Below are positions 24,984 through 36,629 of a stretch of 64,000 nucleotides of DNA, piece by piece. The notes under the pieces are model-generated. The model searched no databases, was not told the origin of the DNA, and saw only the letters and a list, made by a program, of their open reading frames with translations. Position 1 is the first letter of the stretch; each line of letters opens with the position of its first letter. The DNA comes from Liolophura sinensis (Eukaryota > Mollusca > Polyplacophora > Chitonida > Chitonidae). The stretch covers positions 12,573,278 through 12,637,277 of the forward strand of contig NC_088297.1 in NCBI RefSeq assembly GCF_032854445.1. The letters run 5' to 3'. A program made the position numbers and the translations under genes.

Positions 24984-25272
24984 ATATCTGTAAGCGGGGC
25001 CTCCGTGGCTCATTTGGTTAGCGCGCTAGCGCAGCGTAATGACCTAGGGGCCTCTCACCAATGCGGTCGCTGTGAGTTCAAGTCCAGCTCATACTGGTTT
25101 ACTCTCCGGCCGTACGTGGGAAAGTGTTCCAGCAATGTGCGGATGGTCGTGGGTTTCCAGAGGGCTCTGTCCGGTTTCCACCCACCATAATGCTGGCCGC
25201 CGTCGTATAAGTGAAATATTCTTGAGTACGGCGTAAAACACAAATCAAATAAATAAATAAATATCTGTAAGC
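24984..25272 (+). mobile_element. SINE-A copy, full length, 12-bp target-site duplication
   Basis: ATATCTGTAAGC lies directly before (24984-24995) and directly after (25261-25272) a complete SINE at 24996-25260. The SINE has head GGGGCCTCCGTGGCTCATTT, A-box-like and B-box-like blocks, core, 3' part and (AAAT)n tail. It is the best reference copy in the window. Confidence 0.95.
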
Positions 25273-25274
25273 TA

Positions 25275-26420
25275 CATGTGGAAAGGTTCGTCAGTAACTT
25301 GTCATAAGTCGGGGTTTTATTCTGAGCACTCCGTAATACTGACCTCCACCGTATATAAGCGAAAGAAATCGTTGAGTATGGCGCTTTTGAGTATTGACAG
25401 TCTACAGTGTAACAAAAAACACGTTATATTCCTCCATATTAAACAATATTTATATGCCTGAGAGTTACCTGTATGTCCTGCCTCCCCCCCCCCCCCCACC
25501 AATCCCCAACACACACCCCCAACCAAGTTTTGTATCAGCGATACAAATCTAACATTGTTACTGTGATTTTATCACCAAGCATTCGCCAACCGTAGAGTCT
25601 TACAGAATCTAACCGTGAAGCCCACATCCGTAGGCCAAGCGGGTAGAACATAGATGCAAGGCCACCATGCCGTTGTTGTGGTTGTACAAAGACAGTCACT
25701 TAATGTAGTATTGACTACTTAATAATTCATGCAACTGTTCATGCATCTATTATTGTCTTTTTCTCGTTTGTCTTGTTGTTTAAATTGGTTTTAGCTTGAG
25801 CTGAAATGTGTACAGATATATGTGGTATCCACGTTATTTGCTTCTGTCGCCCGCTGACTTCAAGTACTTCCATTACATTCTTGATTAATGTAAAGTAAAA
25901 AGAGGATCTGGATTTGTTTCGAATAGCCATTAGTTCAAATCAATAACCTGATGGCTAAATTATTAATTAGCCTAATTTCGAACTAACCCCCCTTTAAATG
26001 TGTGCGAATCATTGTAATCTTAAGCGTCAGAGACCATTATTGTCGATGTATTGATTGGATCTAAATTAGCCTCCAGGAGATTAAAAAAAGAGAGCGAAAG
26101 AGGACTTTCAGTGTACGGAGTCCTTTCTACTTGTCATGGCGTGAATCCGGCGCTTTTATGGTTTGACCTTGACAAAAGAATAAAGGTCTGTATACTCATC
26201 AGCTCTGCACTGAACTGACAAGCAGTTGCCTCTGGGCGTCTACAATCAGCATGCAGATAAACTGTTAGTGCAGGGTTTGATTTCGTACAGCATTTCGTCC
26301 ACATGGACATTAAATCAGATTTTAATCGTATCCATAACAAATGTCAGTTTACGCCATAGATGCTAGAGGCGGTATAAATGGCTAAGCGTTTAAACATTTG
26401 CATGAACAGTTAGAACAAAA
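25275..26420. other. No gene seen
   Basis: A C-rich run lies at 25485-25500. No exon recognised. Confidence 0.4.
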
Positions 26421-26439
26421 CCCTAATTGAGTTAAAATG

Positions 26440-26545
26440 ACAGGAGACAAGGTTTAATACGTTTGACCATTTGCAAACTATCACACCGTCGTCTCTGCTC
26501 TGGTTTTGCCCTCTATGCTGTATTCCTTTATGTTGTACAGTATTA
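26440..26545 (-). repeat. Dispersed element C, minus fragment
   Basis: Reverse complement of the C block: CACACCGTCGTCTCTGCTCT corresponds to AGAGCAGAGACGACGGTGTG. Confidence 0.65.
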
Positions 26546-26845
26546 TATATATAATTAAAGTTGTTATAGGGTAGGGAATGATTTGAGGTGGTATAATATG
26601 AAAGGATGCATTTGTGTTGAGTTAAAAATCCATCAGGTTGTGCCTCAGTAGATCTTCGTGTAGACTAAACTGTGTAATCGCAGATACACTACACCGGACA
26701 CCTTTAGAATTATAGCCTACGGGAATTTGATGTGCATAGTTTGGTGGTCAAAGCTCACGGTACGATTCCTAAGGGTTTATGGCTTAATTGGATTGCCAGG
26801 TACACAACATTATGTCTGTTTATAACGAATGAAGAAAGAAATATG

Positions 26846-26903
26846 AAATATGAAGATGCACTATTAATGTAAAAATGTATATTAATTATGCATCTTCATA
26901 TTT
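26846..26903. repeat. Short inverted repeat
   Basis: AAATATGAAGATGCA (26846-26860) pairs perfectly with TGCATCTTCATATTT (26889-26903) around a 28-base AT-rich loop. Confidence 0.85.
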
Positions 26904-27097
26904 ACATTTATAGTGCAGCCCACAATTTAGCGTCAAAATTGGTATTTATCAAAAGTGCATTTGGTTAGTATACATTTCAAATGTACAAGGTAAACAAATT
27001 CAACCAAAGATTATGTTTTCTGTAAGATATTGTTGCTATTACAAAATATTATATTGCGTATCACAAAATACAGCATTTCACCAACACATATAATTTA

Positions 27098-27400
27098 GAC
27101 GTACAGCACAGAGCGAAAAACCAGAACAGCGACGACAGTGTGGTAGCTGGCAAATGATCACTCGTAACCAGTGAAATACGGCCCCTTGTCAGTTCACCTT
27201 TGTTAACGTTTTGTTCTAACTGTTCATGTACATGCCTAAATGATAGCAAATTACACGCCCCTAGCACCATGGCTTAAGCAGAAGTAGTTAAAACAAATGC
27301 TATGATGTTAATTGATATTTATTGGACGTCACCGGTCTAGAATTTCTCAAAATGCTGTGTTGTCACCACATTTAATAATGTGAATAATAAATGCCAATAA
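27098..27400 (+). repeat. Dispersed element C, plus copy
   Basis: GACGTACAGCACAGAGCGAA, CAGAACAGCGACGACAGTGT, GGTAGCTGGCAAATGATCAC, CGTAACCAGTGAAATACGGC and GACGTCACCGGTCTAGAATT in order. It shows a single copy of the segment that is tandemly amplified at 29041-30800. Confidence 0.8.
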
Positions 27401-27669
27401 CATTTTATTCTGCTGGAAAAACAAGTCATGCATTTTTTTATGCATTTTTTAATTCTTTTTAGCAATCTATTTTTTAGTGTAATGCACCTAATATATATCG
27501 ACGTAATCCTGTAGCGAGAGAGTCTCGTATATAGTCTACGTATCGTAGTACAGTGGCATTGTGGATCTCCTAAAAAGCAAACTCATGTGGTTTTTCCCGA
27601 CTGTTGTCATGGACTCACTTATTGTTGTTGCGTAGGAAGTGGAGAAATACGCGCATGTCTAGGTCATAA

Positions 27670-27850
27670 TGTATTGTCATAGGCTACAACACAGAGAGCA
27701 ATACCTGAGTAGCTGCGACAATGTGATAGCTGGCAAACCAGTAAAATACGGCTTCTGGTCTTTTTACCTCAGTTATAGATCTTCACTTTAACTATTCACG
27801 TAAATGCATAAAAGATAGCGACATACGTCACTGCTGTAGCCAAGCATGGT
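27670..27850 (+). repeat. Dispersed element C, plus copy (partial)
   Basis: GACAATGTGATAGCTGGCAA, CCAGTAAAATACGGCTTCTG and ACTATTCACGTAAATGCATA match the C consensus. Confidence 0.65.
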
Positions 27851-28269
27851 ATGCAGCAGATCTTTACTATCGACGTGGATTCAGCCATAACCTGGGCCAG
27901 GGTATTTACAAACTCATCCCTTCATTGTGCCCAGTGCCTGCATGGGAGGAAAAAAAAACTGTCTGCGGCGCCCTCCTGTTCGTTGTCTTTTACGAAGTTC
28001 GCTTGACACCGCTTTTCCCTTGCACCAATTTGAGATATATCACAAGTGGGAAAGTTCGTCAATGACTTGAGGATGACATAGAAAGCTGTGTGGCATTGAA
28101 TAGGTGATAATTTCTAGAGTATTGAACAACGTGTAACTAATACAAAGATTATTAGACTTCTTTTACATGGCAATACGTTCAGTTTCTGCATCTTAAATCA
28201 TGTTTTTTTACTGAAATAAATCTTTCACTCAAATGATATGTTGCTATGGAAACAGGGCATGGAGGTAAA

Positions 28270-28500
28270 AAGGTATAATTAACAGCACTGCATTAATTTG
28301 CTTTAATTCTGCTTAAGCCATGGTTCGAGATGACGTCAGGTTTGCTACTATTTAAACATTTATTTGACCAGTTTGAATAAATCTCTATCCGAGGTAAGCT
28401 GACAAGAGGTCGTTTTTCACCGGTTACATATGACCATTCGCTAATGATCACACTGTCGTCTCCCACTCTTGTTTTACTCTCAATGTTACACTCAAAAAAT
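28270..28500 (-). repeat. Dispersed element C, minus copy
   Basis: Contains AAGAGGTCGTTTTTCACCGG, GATCACACTGTCGTCTCCCA and TTGTTTTACTCTCAATG, the reverse complement of the C body, preceded by the TTAAGCCATGGTTCGA block seen in other copies. Confidence 0.7.
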
Positions 28501-28591
28501 TAATCTGTGTGATGCTAGAATGTATTCTGTTACTAAAACATAATACTGTGTCATATTCAACATAAGATGCCATTTAGGACTAATAAAATCG

Positions 28592-28712
28592 CCCCCCCCC
28601 CCCCAACTATAAAGTGGCCGCCGTCGCACAAATGAAATATTCTTGAGTACGGCGTGAAACGCCAATCAAATAAATAAATAAATAACGAAATAAATAAATA
28701 ACGAAATAAGGA
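28592..28712 (+). mobile_element. SINE-A 3' fragment
   Basis: A C-run is followed by AACTATAAAGTGGCCGCCGT, then ATTCTTGAGTACGGCGTGAA and an extended AAATAAATAACG tail. Confidence 0.8.
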
Positions 28713-29040
28713 AATAATAGGAAGGAAGAAAACCCTTGTGTTGAATGATTAGAACGTGTACTATATTTAACTTAAAAATCTCTTGCAATAACAGAATACA
28801 TTTTAGGATCACTGAAACATTATACTTTCTTTTAAAATTAACAGATTCATTTTTTGACTGCATAGTAAGTCTTTTCTTGTATGAATGAAGGGTCGTAGAT
28901 TTATGTCACAGAGGATGACGAAGGAAAAGACACATTAACTAGGGTGGTACTTTACATGCATGTTCATTACCATACACAAGGAAACTACAGGTAAGTAAAT
29001 TCGAGTGAATATAATTAAAGACATAGAGAATATAAGTAAG

Positions 29041-30800
29041 TCCAGAGCAGCGACGACAGTGAGATAGACGTACAGAATATAGAGTAAGACCAGAGCAGCG
29101 ACGACAGTGAGATAGATGTACAGAATATAGAGTATGAGCAGAGCAGCGACGACAGTGAGATAGATGTACGGAATATAGAGTATGACCAGAGCAGCGACGA
29201 CAGTGAGATAGATGTACAGAATATAGAGTATGACCAGAGCAGCGACGACAGTGAGATAGATGTACAGAATATAGAGTAAGACCAGGGCAGCAACGACAGT
29301 GAGATAGACGTACAGAATATAGAGTAAGACCAGAGCAGCAACGACAGTGAGATAGATGTACAGAATATAGAGTAAGACCAGAGCAGCAACGACAGTGAGA
29401 TAGATTTACAGAATATAGAGTAAGACCAGAGCAGCAACGACAGTGAGACAGACGTACAGAATATAGAGTATGACCAGAGCAGCAACGACAGTGAGATAGA
29501 TGTACAGAATATAGAGTAAGACCAGAGCAGCAACGACAGTGTGATAGACGTACAGAATATAGAGTAAGACCAGAGCAGCAACGACAGTGAGATAGACGTA
29601 CAGAATATAGAGTAAGACCAGAGCAGCAACGACAGTGAGATAGATGTACAGAATATAGAGTATGACCAGAGCAGCAACGACAGTGAGATAGATGTACAGA
29701 ATATAGAGTAAGGACTAGAGCAGCGACGACAGTGTGATAGACGTAAAGAATATAGAGTAAGACTAGAGCAGTGACAACCGTGTGATAGACGTACAGAATA
29801 TAGAGTAAGACCAGAGCAGCGACGACAGTGTGATAGACGTACAGAATATAGAGTATGACCAGAGCAGTGACGACGGTGAGATAGATGTACAGAATATAGA
29901 GTAAGACCAGAGCAGTGACGACAGTGAGATAGACGTACAGAATATAGAGTATGACCAGAGCAGCAACGACAGTGAGATAGATGTACAGAATATAGAGTAA
30001 GACTAGAGCAGCGACGACAGTGTGATAGACGTAAAGAATATAGAGTAAGACTAGAGCAGTGACAACAGTGTGATAGACGTACAGAATATAGAGTAAGACC
30101 AGAGCAGCGACGACAGTGTGATAGACGTACAGAATATAGAGTATGACCAGAGCAGCGACGACGGTGAGATAGATGTACAGAATATAGAGTAAGACCAGAG
30201 CAGCGACGACAGTGAGATAGACGTACAGAATATAGAGTATGAGCAGAGCAGCGACGACAGTGAGATAGATGTACAGAATATAGAGTAAGACCAGAGCAGC
30301 AACGACAGTGAGATAGACGTACAGAATATAGAGTAAGACCAGAGCAGCAACGACAGTGTGATAGACGTACAGAATATAGAGTAAGACCAGAGCAGCAACG
30401 ACAGTGAGATAGATGTACAGAATATAGAGTAAGACTAGAGCAGCGACGACAGTGTGATAGACGTAAAGAATATAGAGTAAGACTAGAGCAGTGACGACAG
30501 TGTGATAGACGTACAGAATATAGAGTAAGACCAGAGCAGCAACGACAGTGAGACAGACGTACAGAATATAGAGTAAGACCAGAGCAGTAACGACAGTGTG
30601 ATAGACGTACAGAATATAGAGTAAGACCAGAGCAGCAAAGACAGTGAGACAGATGTACAGAATATAGAGTAAGATTAGAGCAGCGACGACAGTGAGATAG
30701 ATGTACAGAATATAGAGTAAGACCAGAGCAGTGACGACAGTGAGATAGACAGTACAGCACATGCAGAGAGTAAAACCAGAGCAGCGACGACAGTGAGATA
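29041..30800. repeat. 48-bp minisatellite, about 36 copies, inside element C
   Basis: Unit of 48 bp: AGATAGATGTACAGAATATA, GAGTAAGACCAGAGCAGCGA, CGACAGTG. Each unit corresponds to one internal segment of element C, compare 27098-27150 and 46785-46835. The last unit runs straight into the rest of the element (AGCAAGTGGTCACACTCAAC, GGCCTCTTGCCAATTTACCT). Because 48 is a multiple of three, minus-strand open frames of 610 and 627 codons run through it. Their repeats (for example LSHCRRCSGLTLYSV) are side effects of the period. Confidence 0.95.
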
Positions 30801-30990
30801 GATAGCAAGTGGTCACACTCAACCGGTAATATATGGCCTCTTGCCAATTTACCTCTGTTAGGGTTTTATTCTAAGTGCTCGTGTAAATGCATAAATAGTA
30901 GCAATGTACAGGCCCCCTAGGTAATTAGGTAAATAAAAAACATGCATTGATGTTAATTGCAATTTATTAGACGTCAGTTGTCTAATGAAG
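30801..30990 (+). repeat. Distal part of the element C copy that hosts the 48-bp array
   Basis: GGTAATATATGGCCTCTTGC, GGGTTTTATTCTAAGTGCTC, AGGCCCCCTAGGTAATTAGG and TTATTAGACGTCAG follow the array in the same order as in other C copies. Confidence 0.8.
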
Positions 30991-30994
30991 GCGG

Positions 30995-31785
30995 ACGTTT
31001 CTTGCGCACAAGATTTCTTGGTATTCAAACATTACGGTGTGATAAACAAAAAAAAAGCGCCGCATAAAACCGAAAACCTCGTTGTTTGTTTGTCATAAAG
31101 AAAGCTAAGTAAGATAATTTCTTTGTAGATGTTCACCTTTTTAGTACATCTCACACTATATCCGTTTATAAGACGAGACTGATTCAAAGAAGTTCTTCAG
31201 CAAAAAACACTTACGCCACCTAAGACGTGACAAAACGTGTCGTTATGAAGATCACCTGTGATGGGTCTTCGCTTACACGAACGTTCGCACGTGGTTCTGC
31301 GCGAGAAAAGATAAAAGAGTTCAGGACTATGTACTTTTACAAAACAACATCTAAAGAACCGTGCTACCTTTCTCAAATATTTACCGAGAAGCTCTACTCT
31401 GTGTTACGTAGGGCTTGCAAAAGGAGTGTTTTGTTTGATTGTGTAAAAAGATGAATAGAGATTTTTAATGGAAAAGGTCGTCTTTTCGTTGGTTTTGGTC
31501 AAAGGAAACTCCCAATATGTCTCTTCCAATATGTGTTCCCCTCGTAAACACGTGCATAAAAGTGACGTGTCATGGAGACAGAGCTAATGCCTATGTTCAA
31601 ATCACACAGATGTCTGTTTAAATAACTTATTTTATTATATTAAATCCTTTATTGTCACTGGGAATTCAGAATGTCACTTGACAAAATACGTTTGAGTCTT
31701 CTTTCTGTATCCGCTCAAAAACCGCAGATTACTATCTTAAAAATATCAAATGAAATAAATTATTTATTTTCCTCCGAACTTCATT
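30995..31785. other. No gene seen
   Basis: A + open frame at 31227-31454 (75 codons) has no recognisable motif. Otherwise nothing was recognised. Confidence 0.35.
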
Positions 31786-31787
31786 CA

Positions 31788-32418
31788 CTACATGACACTC
31801 ACTATATGGCATTCATTACATGACACTCACTACATGACACTCACTACATGACACTCACCGCATGACGCTTACTACATGACACTCACTGCATGACACTCAT
31901 CTCATGATACTCACTACATGACACTTACCACATGAAAATCACTACATGACACTCACCATATGACACTCACTACATGACACTCACCACATGACACTCACCA
32001 CATAACACTCACTACATGACACTCTCCATGTGACTCGCCACATGATGCTGAGTACATGACACTCACCACATGACACTCACCATGTGACACTCACATCATG
32101 ACACTCGCCACATGACACTCACTACATGACACTTACCACATGAAAATCACTACATGACACTCACCATATGACACTCACCACATGACACTCACACATGACA
32201 CTCACCACATGACACTCACTACATGACACTCACCATGTGACTCGCCACATGACACTCACTACATGACACTCACCACATGGCACTCACCACATGACACTCA
32301 CTACATGACACTCGCCACGTCACACTCACCACATGATACTAACCACATGACACTCACTACGTGACACTTACTACAAGACCCTCACCACATGACACTCACC
32401 ACATGAAACTCACCACAT
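31788..32418. repeat. 14-bp tandem array, about 45 copies
   Basis: Unit ACATGACACTCACY with frequent single-base changes and a few shortened units. No gene. Confidence 0.95.
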
Positions 32419-32734
32419 ACTACTCATCGCTTGACCGATTTAGCATATCACACGATATAGCCTTCCAATTTCTGAGGAAAGAAGCAACCTTTGAAATCCT
32501 CTATCCCAACGTTCTCGGGAAGCGCTTTTCGAGCAGAAAGTAGCTATGTTGGTGATGCAAGCTGAGATGATTTCGCACAAAAATATTTCGCCTGTTCATT
32601 TATTTGATTTGCGCTTAAGATATTGGCGTGTGCCAGTCCCCTTATATCTCTTGATTTAGCTCAAGCTTTACATTGTTTTCAGATGGTTGTTTATTCAATG
32701 TGAAGACCATACAGGGTTTCTGGACCACTAAACT

Positions 32735-32965
32735 CTAATATATTGTAATTAGTATCATTGCACTTTCCCCTAATTTTGCTTAAACCATGTTTGTACGGAG
32801 CTGTATAAGTTGCTATTATTTAGGCATTTCCATGAATCGTTGGAATTAAAGCCTAACTGAGGTAATTTGATAAGAGGCCATATTAATCGCTCACGCACGA
32901 CCATTTTCCAGCTATCACACTGTCGTCAGCGGTTTGGTTTTATACTCCGCGCTAAAGTCTGTTTG
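32735..32965 (-). repeat. Dispersed element C, minus copy
   Basis: TTGATAAGAGGCCATATTAA, CGACCATTTTCCAGCTATCA, CACTGTCGTCAGCGGTTTGG and the AATTTTGCTTAAACCATG block, all in reverse order of plus copies. Confidence 0.7.
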
Positions 32966-32969
32966 TATC

Positions 32970-33410
32970 ATTTATATTTCGTACGATACTCACAGAACAG
33001 ATGGGTTTTAGATCACTTTGTTATCTGTACGTTTTGTGGCATGTTAATTTTATTTTTGTACTTAAACCTTTCCACTGTTCGATACTGAATGGTACTCGAT
33101 AGAAATGTCACTCGAGACTACAATGCATTTATAAACCTTACGCTCTTGCACGACTGATTAATTAAATAATCAGTAACATCATTCGATGGAAGTCCACAAA
33201 TTTACCAAAGTTTGAACCTCACCTCGCGTGTCTTGACGATTTAAAAGCAATGCCTGCAAATCTGACTATAGGCTTGTATGTATTAGAACTTCGTCCATTC
33301 ACGTCTGGGAAGTAGTTCAGACCAAATCGTTTGATTTATTGTTCTTACGCGGTGATGTTTTGCTTGCAAACTGGTAACGTATTTCTCAATCACTGCAAGA
33401 GAACACTTGT
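32970..33410. other. No gene seen
   Basis: No exon or repeat recognised. Confidence 0.35.
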
Positions 33411-33415
33411 TATTG

Positions 33416-33583
33416 GTTTGATTGGTGTTTTACGCTGTACTCAAGAATATATCACTTATATGACGGTGGTCAGCATTATGCAGGGAGGAAACCCGGCAGG
33501 GCTCAAGGATACCCCTGACCGTCTGCAGGCCGCTGCCAGATCTTCCCACGTACAGCCTGAGAGGAAGCTAGCAATTGCGCGGT
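33416..33583 (-). mobile_element. SINE-A partial copy, minus strand
   Basis: GGTTTGATTGGTGTTTTACG, TACTCAAGAATATATCACTT, AGCATTATGCAGGGAGGAAA and TTCCCACGTACAGCCTGAGA. The head is missing. Confidence 0.85.
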
Positions 33584-33589
33584 AATAGG

Positions 33590-34425
33590 TACCTCTGCTG
33601 TTCCCATCATGCATCGCATCTGCTAAGCTGAGCTTCCTTGTGCAAACAAACTGACCTTCGATTGTCCATGCCTTTGCGAAATAGACCGAACATAGTTATG
33701 CGACCAACCGTTTGATTTGAATGGAAGAGCTGAGTCAACACTACTCCGCCTTGGGAAAACCCTGACAACATATCAACTCCTATTGAAAGCCTTGTGTACA
33801 GGGTACAATGTAAACAACAAATCTTCATGTAACCTGTATGAGAAGTAGGGTAATTATCAGATTCCAGGTCATGGATATAATACATGCCAAGAAAGGTAAC
33901 CGTCAGACTACAAGTTAACAAATATAATAGACTCAACTCAATAAGGACAAACGGAAGTTAATTGGATTTGCTGTGTATGACGAAAAGGAAGTTCAGTTGA
34001 GGTAAGCAACTAATCGCTTGCGTGGTAATCCGATATGGGAATGTAAATGTTGGTTCATTGTATTGCCTGAGGTTTAATTTCGCTTTCTTCATTATGTTCT
34101 TGAAATCACTACCTTGCCTCCTCGAAGGTCTCAGTGTCGATGTCTTTACATTGCACTGTCCTAATATCACTAATTACCATCGTGTGTCACAGTGGACAGC
34201 TATTGTTCCCCTAGTAAATGTAGAGTAGAGGAAATGTTTATAAAAAAATTAAGAAATAAAGTAATGTAAACTACATATATGTACGTGAATGCCCGAGATA
34301 CATCGTGCCCGCATCCCGATAGGTGATAAGTAAACATATGTATATACTTCATGGATGTAATACAATCATTTGTAAAAAGAATATGTCAACACTGCCAGAA
34401 AAAGCCCAACAATGTGACCCATGCA
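33590..34425. other. No gene seen
   Basis: A minus open frame at 33607-33936 lacks motifs and splice-site context. No other signal. Confidence 0.35.
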
Positions 34426-34427
34426 AA

Positions 34428-34525
34428 AGTCTCTCACCAGCATGGTCGCTCACGTCGGCTTCCTAATCCGCCATACGTGAGAAGGTAACCTGTGGATGGT
34501 TGTGGTGTTCCCCTGGGATCCGCAG
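34428..34525 (+). mobile_element. SINE-A internal fragment
   Basis: TCTCACCAGCATGGTCGCTC, CGTCGGCTTCCTAATCCGCC, ATACGTGAGAAGG and ACCTGTGGATGGTTGTGGTG. Degenerate, no tail. Confidence 0.7.
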
Positions 34526-34630
34526 TATACATGCACCCGTACAAGTGCATTAAAACAACCCATTACATGTACGTCTATAACAGCATTCTACTACATGCAA
34601 TATATACTCCTACAAACACATACAACAGAG

Positions 34631-35240
34631 AATGCTCTTGTACAGGTGGATATATACTGTGGATTGTATAATGTTCTTGTACAGGTGCATCTATACTGTG
34701 AATTGTATAATGCTCTTGTACAGGTGCATGTATACTGTGGATTGTAAAATGTTCTTGTACAGGTGCATCTATACTGTGGATTGTATAATGCTCTTGTACA
34801 GGTGCATGTATACTGTGGATTGTATAATGCTCTTGTACAGGTGCATGTATACTGTGGATTGTATAATGTTCTTGTACAGGTGCATGTATACTGTGGATTG
34901 TATAATGCTCTTGTACAGGTGCATGTATACTGTGGATTGTATAATGTTCTTGTACAGGTGCATCTATACTGTGGATTGTATAATGTTCTTGTACAGGTGC
35001 ATGGATACTGTGAATTGTATAGTGCTTTTGTACAGGTGCATGTACACTGTGGATTGTATAATGCTCTTGTACAGGTGCATGTATACTGTGGATTGTATAA
35101 TGCTCTTGTACAGGTGCATGTATACTGTGGATTGTATAATGCTCTTGTACAGGTGCATGTATACTGTGGATTGTATAATGCTCTTGTACGGGTGCATGTA
35201 TACTGTCGATTGTACAATGTGTTTGTACCTGTAGACCAGT
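34631..35240. repeat. 39-bp minisatellite, about 15 copies, with degenerate extension to 35410
   Basis: Unit of 39 bp: GTATAATGCTCTTGTACAGG, TGCATGTATACTGTGGATT. Units after 35200 diverge and lose the period by about 35410. The period is a multiple of three, so open frames of 200 to 296 codons appear on both strands. I treat none as a gene. Confidence 0.95.
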
Positions 35241-35414
35241 GCCATGCTCTTGTACATATATATTTCTGGTTGTACAGTGCTTTTGTGCCCGTATATAGTG
35301 TAATGCTCTTGTACATGTATGTTGCGGATTGTACAATGCTTCTGTACCCGTGTACAGTGTTATGCTCTTGCACGTGTATACTGCGGGCTGTACACTGATG
35401 TACATTGCTCTTGA

Positions 35415-36055
35415 TGACTGTGGGTTATACCTAATACTATAGCTACTACTCAAATGCAGATACATTTTACATGGTTGGACACGCGTATAAATAATTTAAA
35501 ATGATTAACACTGTCACCTAAACCTCTTTAGTTGGCAACATTTATAGCATCAGTAAACATACTATCAATGTAATTCATTTTTGTTATCATACATGTGAAG
35601 TAGATCTAGCAGATCTGTGCTACGGGAATTTGCCAGCGGCCATGGACTACCATTCGCTCTGAATATTTCGATCCAGAATACAACAACTGCATGTATGATG
35701 AAGAAAGGAAGAGACAAGATCAGACGAAAACATCACACCATGGACTAATTTATTTATTGAGATGGCGTTTTACAGGGCACTGAGCACAGTTCCACGTCTA
35801 CCGTTATGGTGAAAATCAATTATAACATAAAGTACCGAAAAGAAAAAATTTTAACACAAATTATTGATTTTATAGTAACTTTTCGTACTATATTTGTATT
35901 TAGTGTATAGAATGTTCTATTATATATGGGATGAGATAAGATTTTCAGTATTCATCTTATATTGTAAGAGTGATTTTAAAGACAAAGTTGATCTGCTCTT
36001 AGCATTCGGCCTAGACAATGAGTTAGCCCAGTGACATAAATTTTGCTCTGTCTAA
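35415..36055. other. No gene seen
   Basis: AT-rich, nothing recognised apart from the SINE target at its end. Confidence 0.35.
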
Positions 36056-36057
36056 AC

Positions 36058-36342
36058 AGCCATTAAAACTATTTATTTATTTGATTGGTGTTTTACGCCG
36101 TGCTCAAGATATTTCACTTATACGACGGCGGGCAGCATTATGGTGGGTGGAAACCGGGCAGAGCCCGGGGGAAACCCACGATCATCCGCAGGTTGCCGTC
36201 AGACCTTCCCACGTACGGCCGAGAGGAAGCCATTATGAGCTGGACTTGAACTCACAGCGACCGCATTGGTGATAGACTCCTGGGGCATTACGCTGCGCTA
36301 GCGCGCTAAGAAACTGAGGCATGGAGGCCCCCAGCCATTAAA
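36058..36342 (-). mobile_element. SINE-A copy, minus strand, 10-bp target-site duplication
   Basis: The body is 36068-36332, tail first (ATTTATTTATTTGATTGGTG) and head last (CGCTAGCGCGCTAAGAAACT, GGCATGGAGGCCCCC). AGCCATTAAA flanks it at 36058-36067 and 36333-36342. The copy is essentially full length. Confidence 0.93.
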
Positions 36343-36529
36343 GGGAGTAAGATATGTGCCGTGGAGGCTGGCTATGGGGAAGTTGCATACTTCTAGGTAA
36401 TGGACTTGATGTATACCAGCAATGGAATTTCGTTTTTTTCAAATCTCAAACGTTTTCTCCACCCATACTACTGGCAACCATTGTCAACGTGAAAAACTTT
36501 TGAGTATGGCAATATTAAAATAATCTAGT

Positions 36530-36625
36530 AAATCTATTTATTTATTTATTTTTTATAGTTTATTTATTATATTTGATTGGTGTTTTAAGCCTTAAGGCGA
36601 CCAGCATTATAGAAATCTCGTAAAT
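36530..36625 (-). mobile_element. SINE-A 3' fragment, minus strand
   Basis: TTATTTATTATATTTGATTGG, GTGTTTTAAGCCTTAAGG and CGACCAGCATTATAG. Strongly degraded. A decayed plus-strand tail lies just upstream at 36462-36515. Confidence 0.6.
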
Positions 36626-36629
36626 AAAT

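Noticed and set aside
29015-30847. Minus-strand open frames of 610 and 627 codons
   Set aside because: They run through a 48-bp tandem array; the period is a multiple of three and the unit lacks stops. No non-repeat domain is attached.
31227-31454. 75-codon + open frame
   Set aside because: No recognisable family features. Length is within chance expectation for this much sequence.
34575-35465. Open frames of 200-296 codons on both strands
   Set aside because: By-product of the 39-bp array.
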